Shown piece after piece: positions 27,674 to 36,589 of a DNA stretch of 64,000 nucleotides. Source of the DNA: Alphaproteobacteria bacterium (GTDB lineage Bacteria > Pseudomonadota > Alphaproteobacteria > UBA828); assembly GCA_022826665.1 (NCBI GenBank), contig JAJDUK010000035.1, positions 1-64,000 on the forward strand, in the 5' to 3' direction. The notes below the pieces were generated by a model. The model worked only from the letters and a program-made list of their open reading frames with translations, searched no databases and was not told where the DNA came from. Position 1 is the first letter of the stretch. Each line of letters starts with the position of its first letter. A program made the position numbers and the translations under genes.

Positions 27674-29059
27674 TCATGCGTTCGGCGGCGGAAAGGTCAC
27701 GGTTGCGCGGAGGCCCCCGAACGGACTCTCGTCCAGCGCCAATTCCGCTCGGTGCAGGGTGGCGACGCCTGCGACGAGACTGAGCCCCAAGCCGCTGCCA
27801 CCCCCGGTGCGGCTCGCGTCGAGGCGGACGAAGCGTTGCAGCACGCGCTCCCGCTCCTCGGGCGGAATCCCCGGCCCCGAATCCTCCACCGTGAGCCGCA
27901 CTGCACCCGCACTTTCGCGCGCGAGGCTCACCCCGATCCGGCCTTCGGGCGTGTAGGCCAGCGCGTTGTCGAGCAGATTGGCGACGAGTTGGGAAAGGAA
28001 CTGGCCGTGGCCGAAGACCTCGCCCGTATTCTCCAGCGCGGCGTCGATGGCGAGGCCCTTCTCCTCGGCGAGCGGGGCGTAGAGCTCGACCATGTCGGCG
28101 ACGACGGCGCGGAGGTCCACCGGCGTGAGCGTGATCCCGGTCTTGCCCGATTCGGCGCGAGCGATCTCCATGAGCGTGGCGAAGGTACGCAGAATGGCGT
28201 CGGTCTCGGCGATCGCGCGTTCGAGGGCGGCGCGGTGGCCCTGCTCGTCCGTCGGCCCCTCTCTGAGCGCGAGCTCCAGCCGGGACTTGAGCCGGGTGAG
28301 CGGGCTGCGCAGGTCGTGCGCCACGCTGTCGGTCACCGTGCGCAAGCCGGTCATCAGGGTCTCGATCTCGTCCAGCATTTCGTTGACCGTGATCGAGAGG
28401 CGGTCGAACTCGTCGCCCACCCCCGTGACCGGCATGCGCCGCGAGAGATCGCCCCGCACAATGCGCTGGCCGGTCTCGCGCACGGCATCGACCCGGCGCA
28501 GCATCCGCCGGCTCATGACGAGGCCGCCGAGCAGCCCCAGGACCAGTGTGATGCCGAGTGCGCCGCCCAAGGATTCGAGGATCAGGTCCTCGAAGTCCGC
28601 CCGCCCGCGCGGATCCCGGCCGACGAGCAGCCGAAAGCCGCCCGGCAGGACGAAGGTGCGGGCACGGATGCTGCCGTGCGCCTCCTCGCCGCTCGCGCGC
28701 GTCGCCGCAATTTCCACCCAGTCGGCTTCGGCGCCGGCCGCCTCGCGTGGCCAGGCGCTGAGATTGCCAGCGAGCTTGCGGAGTCCGGGATCGGCGAGGA
28801 GGTAGACGCTGTCCGGATCGCCATAGGGGCCGCTCCGCTCCCCGATAACGGCGACCAGCTGGCGAATGCCTCGCGCCCGGTACTGCTCGGCGAGGCCGCG
28901 CACCTCGGCCTCGATGGTGTCGCTGGTCTGGCTGTCGATGACGCGAACAGTGGTCCAGTAGATGAAGGCGAGCAGCAGTAGAACCGAGGCGCCGAAGAGG
29001 ACGACGTAGAGGAGCGAGAGCCGGAACGTGGAGGTCCGGAGCAGCCTAGCGATCGTCAC
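27674..29059 (-). CDS. sensor histidine kinase
   Basis: Membrane-bound two-component kinase of 461 residues. Two membrane helices (about 13-35 and 165-190) flank a periplasmic sensor of roughly 130 residues with no domain I can name. A HAMP domain follows, then the phospho-acceptor helix with H248 in DSVAHDLRSPLTRLKSRLE, the N box LVANLLDNALAYTPEG, G1 VEDSGPGIPPEER and G2 GGGSGLGLSLV. It overlaps the response-regulator gene by 14 bases. Signal unknown; proximity to htrA suggests envelope sensing. Confidence 0.94.
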   Translation of the reverse strand: MTIARLLRTSTFRLSLLYVVLFGASVLLLLAFIYWTTVRVIDSQTSDTIEAEVRGLAEQYRARGIRQLVAVIGERSGPYGDPDSVYLLADPGLRKLAGNLSAWPREAAGAEADWVEIAATRASGEEAHGSIRARTFVLPGGFRLLVGRDPRGRADFEDLILESLGGALGITLVLGLLGGLVMSRRMLRRVDAVRETGQRIVRGDLSRRMPVTGVGDEFDRLSITVNEMLDEIETLMTGLRTVTDSVAHDLRSPLTRLKSRLELALREGPTDEQGHRAALERAIAETDAILRTFATLMEIARAESGKTGITLTPVDLRAVVADMVELYAPLAEEKGLAIDAALENTGEVFGHGQFLSQLVANLLDNALAYTPEGRIGVSLARESAGAVRLTVEDSGPGIPPEERERVLQRFVRLDASRTGGGSGLGLSLVAGVATLHRAELALDESPFGGLRATVTFPPPNA

Positions 29060-29723
29060 GAAAGCAATACCCGACGCCGCGCACGGTGTGGATCAGTGGC
29101 GGCTTGAAGCTCTTGTCGATCTTGCCGCGCAGCCGGCTCACATGGACGTCGATCACGTTGGTCTGGGGGTCGAAGTGGTAGCCCCAGACATGCTCCAGCA
29201 GCATCGTGCGCGTCACCACCTGGCCCGTATGGCGCATGAAGTAGGCCAGCAGGTTGAACTCACGCGGCTGCAGGGCGATCTCGCGGCCGGCACGCCGCAC
29301 CGTGCGGGCGAGCAGATCCAGCTCCAGGTCCGCGAAGCTGAGACGCGTCTCGCCGGCTGCATCGCCCGCGCGCCGGAGCAGCGCTTCAAGCCGCGCCAGG
29401 AGCTCGGAGAAGGCGAAGGGTTTGGTCAGATAGTCGTCGCCGCCGGCCCTGAGGCCTTCCACGCGGTCGTCCACCTGGGCAAGCGCGCTCAGGATCAGCA
29501 CCGGCGTGCGCCGGCCCTTGCGGCGCAGCGTCTCGATCAGCGAGAGGCCGTCGAGGCCAGGCATCATGCGGTCGACGACGAGCGCGTCGAAGCGGTGGTC
29601 GAGCGCGAGCGCGAGCCCGTCCGCCCCGTCATGGACGAGCTCGACCACGTGGCCGCTCTCGGTCAGGCCCTTCTGCAGGTAGCGGGCGGTCTCGATATCG
29701 TCTTCGACGACCAGCACGTGCAT
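29046..29723 (-). CDS. OmpR-family response regulator
   Basis: A 225-residue DNA-binding regulator paired with the downstream kinase. The receiver domain has the acidic pair VVEDDIE, the phospho-acceptor D51 in FDALVVDRMMPGLDG, and the conserved Lys in YLTKPFAF. The winged helix of the OmpR/PhoB type has LQPREFNLLAYFMRHTGQVV, LLEHVWGYHFDPQTNVIDVH and IHTVRGVGYCF. The ATG at 29723 starts MHVLVVEDD as expected. Target genes cannot be read from the sequence. Confidence 0.95.
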   Translation of the reverse strand: MHVLVVEDDIETARYLQKGLTESGHVVELVHDGADGLALALDHRFDALVVDRMMPGLDGLSLIETLRRKGRRTPVLILSALAQVDDRVEGLRAGGDDYLTKPFAFSELLARLEALLRRAGDAAGETRLSFADLELDLLARTVRRAGREIALQPREFNLLAYFMRHTGQVVTRTMLLEHVWGYHFDPQTNVIDVHVSRLRGKIDKSFKPPLIHTVRGVGYCFRDDR

Positions 29724-29802
29724 GGCTGCAACCTTGGCAGGCCGCGCGCAGCGATCAAGGGCCTCAAGAGATTGTGTGCAGGACAGTTTTGAGTTGTCGG
29801 TC

Positions 29803-29831
29803 TTGATTGGACCACGTCAGGGTTCATATTT
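29803..29831 (+). promoter_or_regulatory. candidate promoter for the phd-type antitoxin
   Basis: TTGATT (29803-29808) and ATATTT (29826-29831) with a 17-base spacer, 36 bases ahead of the antitoxin ATG in a locally AT-richer gap. Weak match by eye. Confidence 0.35.
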
Positions 29832-29867
29832 GGGGCTTGAGCGGCTCTGATTGAGGGAATTGGTCCG

Positions 29868-30125
29868 ATGCGAATTTCCGTCAGCGAGGCGAGGGTACGA
29901 TTGGCCGAACTTGTCCGCCGGGCCGAAGAGGGCGATGAGGTGGTGCTGACCCGTCACGGCAAGGCAACGGTCCAGTTAGTGCCAGTGCGACCGAAACCCG
30001 ATGCCGAGACTCGGCGTGCGGTGATTGCGGCCGTGCAAGCGGCTGCCGCGCACAAGTTGATTCCGGGCCCCAGTGCCGCCCGCAGTCAGGATCTCCTCTA
30101 CGACGATGACGGCTTGCCGGGATGA
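29868..30125 (+). CDS. Phd/YefM-type antitoxin, apparently without its toxin
   Basis: An 85-residue protein with the Phd/YefM-type fold signature: MRISVSEARVRLAELVRRAE, then GDEVVLTRHGKATVQLVPV, a DNA-binding and autoregulatory half, followed by a disordered toxin-binding C-terminus ending LLYDDDGLPG. In intact loci of this kind a PIN-domain VapC toxin usually starts in an ATGA overlap with the antitoxin stop. Here the overlap (30122-30125) is present, but the following frame is unlike a PIN domain. The antitoxin is therefore probably an orphan. Confidence 0.85.
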   Translation: MRISVSEARVRLAELVRRAEEGDEVVLTRHGKATVQLVPVRPKPDAETRRAVIAAVQAAAAHKLIPGPSAARSQDLLYDDDGLPG

Positions 30126-30195
30126 TCGCCGCCTATTCGTCGACGCCGACTTTGCGTGAAACGGTGTCAGCAGCGCCCTTTACGTTCGTACCGAC
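30122..30195 (+). pseudogene. possible remnant of a VapC-type toxin start
   Basis: The ATG overlapping the antitoxin stop opens a 35-codon frame (MIAAYSSTPTLRE...) that ends inside the 3' end of ureD. In another frame just downstream, LFVDADFA resembles the first acidic motif of PIN-domain toxins (FVDASA-type) before a TGA. This could be a frameshifted, 3'-truncated toxin gene. The stretch is too short to be certain. Confidence 0.25.
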
Positions 30196-31053
30196 TCACT
30201 TGCGACGGGGGGCGGGCGCAGCACCGTAAAGCGCAAGGCGCACCGCGCGCCACGCCGCCTCCAGTCCGCGGCGTAGCGTCGCTCCGTCCCGCGCCAGCAG
30301 GCGCACGCCGATGCCGGCCTCGTTGGGGAGTGCCGAGGCGCCGCCGTAAAACGCATCCGTCGGGGCTAGGGCCGAGTGGAGCGCTGCCAAAATGGCTTCG
30401 CATTCAGGGCCACGATGGGCGACCACGAAGCTGCCCTGCGCGGGCCAGCACCCGATCTGGCTGCGGCCCGCCGCCAGGCGGTCGCCGGCCACGGCATAAC
30501 GCTCCAGCGCCAGCAGCCGGCCGCCCTCGTCACGGATCCGCATCTCCGCCTCGAAGCTCTCGAAGCGGCGGTCCTCGCCGCCCGGGTCGTGATGGGCGAA
30601 GCTTTCCGACGCGATGACCGTGGCGCCCGCCGCCGCCTCGATCTCCAGCATTGACGTGAGCCGCGCGCCGGGAAACATGATCAGCGGGTCCGGCAGGTAT
30701 TCCAGCAGCGCGCCGTCCGCAGCCTCCAGCGCGACCGTCTGCCGCGCCGGCGCCGCCGGCATGCGGTGGACGATGGTCGCCGCCTGGGTGGTCACGTGGG
30801 CTGCGCTGCCGGCGCTTGAGACGCAGGTCATCACGAGGTCTTCGCCCTGATAGATGCCGCCGGAGACCGACTGGAGATAGAGCGTCAGCGCCCCCGCCGG
30901 CGTCTCGTCGAGATAGAACGGCCGGGTGATGTGAAAGGGATAACCGACGCGCTGGCGAGCGATATAGCTCCGCCCGTCGGGCGCGCGGGCGAAACGGAGC
31001 GCCGCTTGCGGCCCCTCGTTGGGCCGGGCGGCCTGGGTCACGGCAAGAGCCAA
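30196..31053 (-). CDS. ureD: urease accessory protein UreD
   Basis: Maturation chaperone that, with UreF and UreG, delivers nickel to the urease active site. The 285-residue protein shows the UreD features YPFHITRPFYLDETPAGALT, LYLQSVSGGIYQGEDL, HVTTQAATIVHRM and LLEYLPDPLIMFPGARL. It is the last gene of a ureAB-ureC-ureD set, 9 bases after ureC. No ureE, ureF or ureG gene is present in the window, so maturation must rely on genes elsewhere. Confidence 0.92.
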   Translation of the reverse strand: MALAVTQAARPNEGPQAALRFARAPDGRSYIARQRVGYPFHITRPFYLDETPAGALTLYLQSVSGGIYQGEDLVMTCVSSAGSAAHVTTQAATIVHRMPAAPARQTVALEAADGALLEYLPDPLIMFPGARLTSMLEIEAAAGATVIASESFAHHDPGGEDRRFESFEAEMRIRDEGGRLLALERYAVAGDRLAAGRSQIGCWPAQGSFVVAHRGPECEAILAALHSALAPTDAFYGGASALPNEAGIGVRLLARDGATLRRGLEAAWRAVRLALYGAAPAPRRK

Positions 31054-31062
31054 GGAACGGGC

Positions 31063-32772
31063 TCAGCGCAGCAAGTAATTCTGGCCGAGGGTGATCGTGT
31101 CGATCGGCTCGCAGGCCGCGAGCGTCCCGTCGACGAAGACCTCGAAGGTCTGGCTGTCGACGCGGATATCGGGGCAGGCGTCGTTGTGCAGCATGTCCTT
31201 CTTGGTGAGCTTGGTGAAGCTCCCGATCGGCAGGATAGGCTTGGCGAGCCCAAGCCGGCCCTGCACGTCAATGTCGAGCGCGCGCCGATGGGCGAAGTTG
31301 GCGCTGAGCGTCGCCGGCGCCCGCCCGTGATGGCCGAACTGCGGCCGCATGATCACCGGCTCGGTCTGGAAATAGCTGCCGGAGGGATCGCCGCTCGCGC
31401 CCCAGGCGACGAAGCCGCCCTTGATCACGCCAAAGGGCTTCATGCCGAAGAAGGCGGGCTTCCAGGTGACGAGGTCGGCCATCTTGCCCGGCTCCAGCGA
31501 GCCCACGTACTGATCGATGCCGAAGGCGATCGCCGGGTTGATGGTGTACTTCGCGATGTAACGCTTGATGCGCTCGTTGTCCGCATCGGCGGTGGTCTCT
31601 TCCGGTAGCCGCCCACGCTGGTCGCGCATCTTGCTGGCGAGCTGCCAGCAGCGGGTGATAACCTCGTTGATCCGCCCCATGCCCTGGCTGTCGGAGCCGA
31701 ACATCGAGACCGAGCCGATATCGTGCAGCACGTCCTCGGCGGCGATGGTGCCGTGGCGCACCCGGCTCTCGGCGAAGGCCACGTCCTCCGGCAGGTCGAA
31801 GCGCAGCAGGTGGCAGGCCATGGTCATGTCGAGCTGTTCGTCGAAGACGTTGACCGTGTAGGGGTTGGTCGGATTGGTCGAGGACGGCAGACAGTGCGGC
31901 TCGCCGTTGCAGCGGATGATGTCGGGTGCATGGCCGCCGCCCGAGCCTTCCGTGTGATACATGTGGATGGTGCGGCCTGCGATCGCCGCCATCGTGTCCT
32001 CGTAGAAGCCCGATTCGTTCAGCGTGTCCGTGTGGATCTGGACCGGGAAGTCATGCTCGGCCGAGGCGCGCAGGCAGGCGTCGATGGTGGCCGGCATGGC
32101 GCCGTAGTCCTCGTGGATCTTGACGCCGATGATGGCGCCGTCGAGGTGCTCTGCGACGGTCGCAGGATCGTGGGACGAGCCGCGGCCGAAGAAGCCGAAA
32201 TTGATCGGCCACGCCTCCGACGCCTCATGCATGCGGTAGGTGTTCCAGGGACCACCGCAGTCGATGGCGAAGAGCGGCCCCATGGTGCCGCCGATCATGG
32301 TGGTGAGCCCGCTGGCCAGCGCGTGGTTGCACTGCTCCGCCGACATCCAGTGGACATGCACGTCGATGCCGCCCGGCGTCACGATCAGGCCGCTGGCCGG
32401 GTAGTAGGTGGTGTTGGGGCCGCAGACGAGATTGGGGTCCACGCCGTCCTGGGTGTTGGGGTTGCCGGCCTTGCCGACGCCCGCGATCTTGCCGTCCTTG
32501 ATGCCGATGTCGGCCTTTACCAGCCCAAGAACGGGGTCGATGACGGTGGCGTTCTCCACCAGCATGTCGATGGCGCCGTCGGCGGCGGAGGTGTGGGCAT
32601 CGTAGGACATGCCGTCCCGCATCACGCGGCCGGCGCCGGTCCAGCACTCGTCGCCGTAAGAGGTGTGGTCGTGCTCGATCTCGCCGATCAGCGAGGTGTC
32701 GCCGAGCCTGATCTTGTCGCCCTTGGTCGGCCCGTAATAGCGGGCATAGGTCTCGCGCGCGATCTTCACCAT
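31063..32772 (-). CDS. ureC: urease alpha subunit
   Basis: Catalytic subunit of the nickel enzyme that hydrolyses urea to ammonia and carbamate. At 569 residues it has standard length. Metal-site residues are in place: GGIDVHVHW (two His), GVKIHEDYG (the carbamylated Lys), [12 protein letters not shown] and [17 protein letters not shown] (His ligands), and [10 protein letters not shown] (Asp ligand). The flap has [16 protein letters not shown] with the conserved Cys-His. Several positions differ from the commonest ureases (HEDYG for HEDWG, CHLL for CHHL), so this may be a divergent urease lineage. ureAB ends 4 bases upstream. Confidence 0.95.
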   Translation of the reverse strand: MVKIARETYARYYGPTKGDKIRLGDTSLIGEIEHDHTSYGDECWTGAGRVMRDGMSYDAHTSAADGAIDMLVENATVIDPVLGLVKADIGIKDGKIAGVGKAGNPNTQDGVDPNLVCGPNTTYYPASGLIVTPGGIDVHVHWMSAEQCNHALASGLTTMIGGTMGPLFAIDCGGPWNTYRMHEASEAWPINFGFFGRGSSHDPATVAEHLDGAIIGVKIHEDYGAMPATIDACLRASAEHDFPVQIHTDTLNESGFYEDTMAAIAGRTIHMYHTEGSGGGHAPDIIRCNGEPHCLPSSTNPTNPYTVNVFDEQLDMTMACHLLRFDLPEDVAFAESRVRHGTIAAEDVLHDIGSVSMFGSDSQGMGRINEVITRCWQLASKMRDQRGRLPEETTADADNERIKRYIAKYTINPAIAFGIDQYVGSLEPGKMADLVTWKPAFFGMKPFGVIKGGFVAWGASGDPSGSYFQTEPVIMRPQFGHHGRAPATLSANFAHRRALDIDVQGRLGLAKPILPIGSFTKLTKKDMLHNDACPDIRVDSQTFEVFVDGTLAACEPIDTITLGQNYLLR

Positions 32773-32776
32773 CTGC

Positions 32777-33472
32777 CTATGCTCCCCGGAATCCGCCCGC
32801 CTTGGCGCGGGCGATCGCCTGTTCCTTGACCGCAGGCGCGTCGATCATGCCCTCGGTGAGGGAGTTGAAGCCGCTGACCCGGCCGCGGCCGCCGAACTCC
32901 ACCAGCGCAACCTGCTTCTCCTGCCCCGGCTCGAAGCGGACGGCGGTGCCGGACGGGATGTCGAGACGCATGCCGAAGGTCGCCTGCCGGTCGAACTCGA
33001 GCGCCCGGTTGACCTCAAAGAAGTGGAAGTGGCTGCCGATCTGCACCGGGCGGTCGCCGGTGTTGGTGACGGAGACCGAGCCGGTTCTCCGGCCTGCGTT
33101 CAGCTCGATCTCCTCGTCCGGCGTGATGATCTCGCCGGCACGAGGGCCGGGCGCGCTCTCGACCTTACCTGGGCGGATCGGCTGATGCACCGTGATGAGC
33201 TTGGTGCCGTCAGGGAACATCGCCTCGACGTGGATCACCGGAACCAGCTCGGGCACGCCGGGCAGCACGTCGTCCGACGTGAGGATCTCCGCGCCGTAGC
33301 CCATGAGGTCCTTGAGCGAGCGGCCCTCGCGGGCGCACATCAGGAGCTCGTCGCAGATATAGGCGAGGGCCTCAGGGTGGCTCAGCTTGATGCCGCGGCG
33401 CTTGTGCTCGCGCGCGAGCTGGGCGGCCGTGAAGATGGTGAGCCGCTCCTTCTCCGTCGGATTGAGGTTCAT
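32777..33472 (-). CDS. ureAB: fused urease gamma-beta subunit
   Basis: A single 231-residue chain combines the gamma subunit (residues about 1-100, [20 protein letters not shown], then [20 protein letters not shown]) and the beta subunit (from about 125, [17 protein letters not shown]-like [15 protein letters not shown], then [15 protein letters not shown]). Gamma and beta are separate in most bacterial ureases; fusions are known in Helicobacter and some others. The ATG at 33472 fits the gamma-subunit start; the open frame continues to 33577 without support. It heads the ureAB-ureC-ureD set. Confidence 0.93.
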   Translation of the reverse strand: MNLNPTEKERLTIFTAAQLAREHKRRGIKLSHPEALAYICDELLMCAREGRSLKDLMGYGAEILTSDDVLPGVPELVPVIHVEAMFPDGTKLITVHQPIRPGKVESAPGPRAGEIITPDEEIELNAGRRTGSVSVTNTGDRPVQIGSHFHFFEVNRALEFDRQATFGMRLDIPSGTAVRFEPGQEKQVALVEFGGRGRVSGFNSLTEGMIDAPAVKEQAIARAKAGGFRGA

Positions 33473-33597
33473 CGGCCGTCGTCTCCCTATTGCGTCCCAT
33501 GACCAGAGTAGTCGCCGGACCGCGCGGAAAACAGCCGAATTTGCCGCCACTTCGGGCTTGCATAGACTCGGGCTCACGTCAGGAGGGAGACCCGCCG

Positions 33598-34611
33598 ATG
33601 ATCGCCAACGCCAACCGCCAGATCGTCCTCGCCGCCCGCCCGGAAGGGGCGCCGAAGGAGACAGATTTCCGCCTCATCGAGGCGCCGGTGCCCGAGCCGG
33701 CAGACGGCGAGCTGCTGGTTCGGACCATCTGGCTCTCCCTCGACCCCTACATGCGGCTCAGGATGGGCACGGACCTGCGCTACTACCCGCCGATTCCGCT
33801 CGGCGACGTGATCGTGGGCGGCGCGGTCAGCCGGGTGGTGGAGAGCCGGCACGCGGACTTCGTGCCGGGCGACATCGTCGACGACTACACGGGCTGGCAG
33901 GACTACGCCATCGCGCAAGGCGCGAGCGCGCGCAAGGTGGACCCGGCATTGGGACCGCTCTCCACCGCCATCGGCATCCTCGGCATGCCGGGGCTCACCG
34001 CCTATCTCGGGCTGGTCAAGGTCGGTCGGCCCGCACCGGGCGATGCGGTCGTGATCTCGGCGGCGGCGGGCGCGGTCGGCGCAGTCGCGGGCCAGGTGGC
34101 GAAGATCGCTGGCTGCCGGGTGGTCGGCATCGCCGGCGGAGCGGAGAAGCTGCGTTATCTCACGCAAGAGCTCTGCTTCGACGAGACCATCGACCGCCAC
34201 ACGGACGACCTACCCGGCGCCCTTGCCCAAGCCTGCCCGGACGGCATCGACGTCTACTTCGAGAACGTCGGCGGGCCTATCGGCGATGCGATCTATCCCC
34301 TGCTCGCCCACGGCGCGCGCGTGGTGATCTGCGGCGGCATTTCCCATTACAACGCGACCGAGCCGCCCAAGGTCGCGAGCCACCTCGCGCCCATCCTCTT
34401 CACCGAGACTGAGGTGAAGGGCTTCAACATCTTCTCCTACGGCGCGCACTACGAGCACGCGCGCAAGCGCCTCGCCCGCTGGCTGGCCGACGGCCGGCTC
34501 GCCTTCAAGGAGGACGTCGTGGAGGGGCTGGAGAGCGCGCCGCTCGCGTTTCAGCGCCTCTTCGACGGGCGCAACTTCGGCAAGCTGCTGGTCAAGGTCT
34601 CGGAGGAGTAA
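33598..34611 (+). CDS. zinc-independent NADP-dependent MDR oxidoreductase (CurA/LTB4-dehydrogenase-like)
   Basis: A 337-residue medium-chain reductase of the group reducing the carbon-carbon double bond of enones and enals with NADPH. Seen: [54 protein letters not shown], the nucleotide motif [35 protein letters not shown] and GFNIFSYG. No zinc ligands are visible. AGGAGG sits 11 bases before the ATG at 33598. The gene is divergent from ureAB; its 3' end faces NUDIX gene 2 across the second structured repeat. Substrate unknown. Confidence 0.92.
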   Translation: MIANANRQIVLAARPEGAPKETDFRLIEAPVPEPADGELLVRTIWLSLDPYMRLRMGTDLRYYPPIPLGDVIVGGAVSRVVESRHADFVPGDIVDDYTGWQDYAIAQGASARKVDPALGPLSTAIGILGMPGLTAYLGLVKVGRPAPGDAVVISAAAGAVGAVAGQVAKIAGCRVVGIAGGAEKLRYLTQELCFDETIDRHTDDLPGALAQACPDGIDVYFENVGGPIGDAIYPLLAHGARVVICGGISHYNATEPPKVASHLAPILFTETEVKGFNIFSYGAHYEHARKRLARWLADGRLAFKEDVVEGLESAPLAFQRLFDGRNFGKLLVKVSEE

Positions 34612-34665
34612 GCGGCTTGCGTCCTAAAACGTTTCCGTTACGCACGGAATTGCTCAAACCCTTTT

Positions 34666-34772
34666 TCGCTCGCGGCAGCTGGCCTATGGCCAGTGCCTCC
34701 GCGAGGGCGCCGCTAGCACGGCGGACCGCTGTCGCGGCCTAGAGCGCGTCCGTCGAAGACGGCCTCGCTCTA
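34666..34772. repeat. structured intergenic repeat, copy B (~107 nt)
   Basis: Second copy of the element at 10463-10568, in the same orientation and again between convergent genes with a NUDIX gene on the minus strand. The first stem is GCTGGCC-TAT-GGCCAGT (34678-34694); relative to copy A one C:G pair has become T:A, which keeps pairing. The terminal hairpin keeps CCGTC/GACGG with a GAA instead of AGA loop (34750-34762). The final CTA is again the TAG stop of the NUDIX gene read on the minus strand. The 54 bases between the MDR gene and this copy (34612-34665) hold nothing I recognise. Confidence 0.75.
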
Positions 34773-35444
34773 CTCGTGCCCGTGGATGTGGTCCTGGCCG
34801 ACGCGGATGCAGACCGGCACGGGCCGGTCGCGGTCGGGGTCCGGGGGTGAATCGTACATGTGCTCCAGCTCTTCGAGGACGACGGCGGTGATGTAGGGTA
34901 TCGGCAGGTCCATGGCCTCGGTCACCGGCACCCAGCCAAGGTCGAGCAGCTCACCGTTGCCGCCGAGGGTGCCCACTGTGTCCTCGGCGCGCGCCAGGAA
35001 GAACCGGGCATTGAAGCGGCGCGGCAGCCCCGGCGGTGTCACGGCGCGGTAGATGTAGTCCAGCCTGTCCAGCGCGGGCGCCACTCCGGTGGCGTGGAAG
35101 GCCTGCCATTCGGGTCGCACCTTCCCGTTCGCCCCCGACACCTCAAGCCCGAGCGCGAGTCCGGCCTCCTCGAACGTCTCGCGCACTGCCGCGGCGGCCA
35201 GCGAGCGGGCACGCGCCGGCGTGCACGCACGCGCAAGCCGCGCGGCGACCGCCGGCTTGAGCTCCGTCGCCGGGCGCACCCAGCGGTCGCAGGGCTCGAC
35301 GCCGCCGCCGGGAAACACATACTGATCTGGCATGAAAACACTGCGGCGGGGGCGGCGGCCCATCAAGACCTCGGGCCCATTCGCCCCGTCGTGCACCAGG
35401 ACCAGCGTGGCGGCGTCTTTCGGTCGGGGACTCCGACGGTTCAC
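34770..35444 (-). CDS. NUDIX hydrolase (coenzyme A diphosphatase/NUDT19-like)
   Basis: A 224-residue hydrolase of the group with a long insertion between the substrate loop and the NUDIX box. It begins PKDAATLVLVHDGANGPEV, then MGRRPRRSVFMPDQYVFPGG, and after an insertion the box AAAAVRETFEEAGLALGLE; the C-terminal part has DYIYRAVTPPGLPRRFNARF. The GTG at 35444 follows GGAGAG; the frame extends to 35486. It is unrelated in detail to the NUDIX gene at 10566 yet ends in a copy of the same repeat. Substrate not determined. Confidence 0.88.
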   Translation of the reverse strand: MNRRSPRPKDAATLVLVHDGANGPEVLMGRRPRRSVFMPDQYVFPGGGVEPCDRWVRPATELKPAVAARLARACTPARARSLAAAAVRETFEEAGLALGLEVSGANGKVRPEWQAFHATGVAPALDRLDYIYRAVTPPGLPRRFNARFFLARAEDTVGTLGGNGELLDLGWVPVTEAMDLPIPYITAVVLEELEHMYDSPPDPDRDRPVPVCIRVGQDHIHGHE

Positions 35445-35674
35445 GTCATTCTCTCTCCGTGGCGCGGCGGCGCATCTTACGCGCAAGAGCCGGCAATGCC
35501 GATGGTGGATCGGCGTCTCTCCAGCCTAGCGGCGAACATTGCGCCCCGGCGGCGTTTCCGTTACCTCTCAAGGCTGTGCGGAATGACCAAGGCACGGCGG
35601 GCCGGCATGGACGAGAGCGGCATGGCGGGCACGGTTGCTGACCCCGCCGGCGGCCCGTCGGCGGCAGCGCGCGC

Positions 35675-36589
35675 ATGACGGTCGCCGCGGGCCGGGACCC
35701 GAACTTCACGCATCGCGCGAGCCTCTTCGCCGACCGGCACTTTAAGTGGCTGGTGATCGCGCCGTCGATCATCGTGCTGCTGCTGATCGGCCTCTATCCG
35801 CTGGTTCACACCGCCATCGTCAGCTTCCAGGACATCACCATGCTGGCCGAGGACACCTCCTGGTCCGGCGGCAAGCATTACGCGGCGCTCTTTTCCGACA
35901 CGCGGCTCTGGGAATCGATGGGCCACACCTTCCTGATCCTCGCGATCGCGCTCCCCATCGAGCTGGTGCTGGGCCTGCTGATGGCGCAGCTATTTCTCGA
36001 AAAGATGCCGCTCAAGCAGGTGTTCGTCGCGCTGCTCATCATCCCGACCGTGATCTCGCCGATCGTCGCAGGCTCGACCTGGCGGCTGATGTTCGACAAC
36101 CAGTACGGACCGATCAACCAGATCATCAACTGGTTCACGACGGAGCATGTGGCGATTCTCTGGCTCTCGCGGCCGGAATGGGTCTATCCGGCGATCCTCG
36201 TCTGCGAGGTGTGGCAGTGGACGCCGTTCATGTTCCTGATTCTGCTGGCCGCGCTCTCCAACGTCGACCGCAGCCTGATCGAGGCGGCTGAGATCGACGG
36301 CGCCTCGTTCTGGAAGATCTTCTTCAAGATTACGCTTCCGGTGATCAAGCCGGTGCTGATCATCGCCATCCTGATCCGCGCGCTCGATCTCTTCCGCATC
36401 TTCGACATCATCTGGGCGATGACCAAGGGCGGGCCCGGTACGATGACCGAGACGATCTCGATCTACACCTACATCCGGGCCTTCAAGGAGTTCGAGACGA
36501 GCTATGCGGGCGCGATCGCCTTCCTGGTGATCATCCTGCTCTCGATCATCGTCATATTCGCGCTCAAGCGCGTGGAGATCGCCCGATGA
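35675..36589 (+). CDS. carbohydrate-type ABC transporter permease (MalF/UgpA family)
   Basis: Inner-membrane permease of 304 residues with about six membrane helices: WLVIAPSIIVLLLIGLYPLV first, then IELVLGLLMAQLFL, VALLIIPTVISPIVAGSTWR, and others. The coupling loop is LIEAAEIDGASFWKIFFKITLP. The 230 bases upstream contain no gene, so no substrate-binding protein precedes it, which is unusual for this class. It overlaps the next permease by 4 bases. The ligand is probably a sugar or polyol, inferred from family only. Confidence 0.92.
   Translation: MTVAAGRDPNFTHRASLFADRHFKWLVIAPSIIVLLLIGLYPLVHTAIVSFQDITMLAEDTSWSGGKHYAALFSDTRLWESMGHTFLILAIALPIELVLGLLMAQLFLEKMPLKQVFVALLIIPTVISPIVAGSTWRLMFDNQYGPINQIINWFTTEHVAILWLSRPEWVYPAILVCEVWQWTPFMFLILLAALSNVDRSLIEAAEIDGASFWKIFFKITLPVIKPVLIIAILIRALDLFRIFDIIWAMTKGGPGTMTETISIYTYIRAFKEFETSYAGAIAFLVIILLSIIVIFALKRVEIAR

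Noticed and set aside
34630-34641. CGTTTCCGTTAC repeated near 35550
   Set aside because: Short, not palindromic, flanks do not match, and the two sites are in unrelated contexts.
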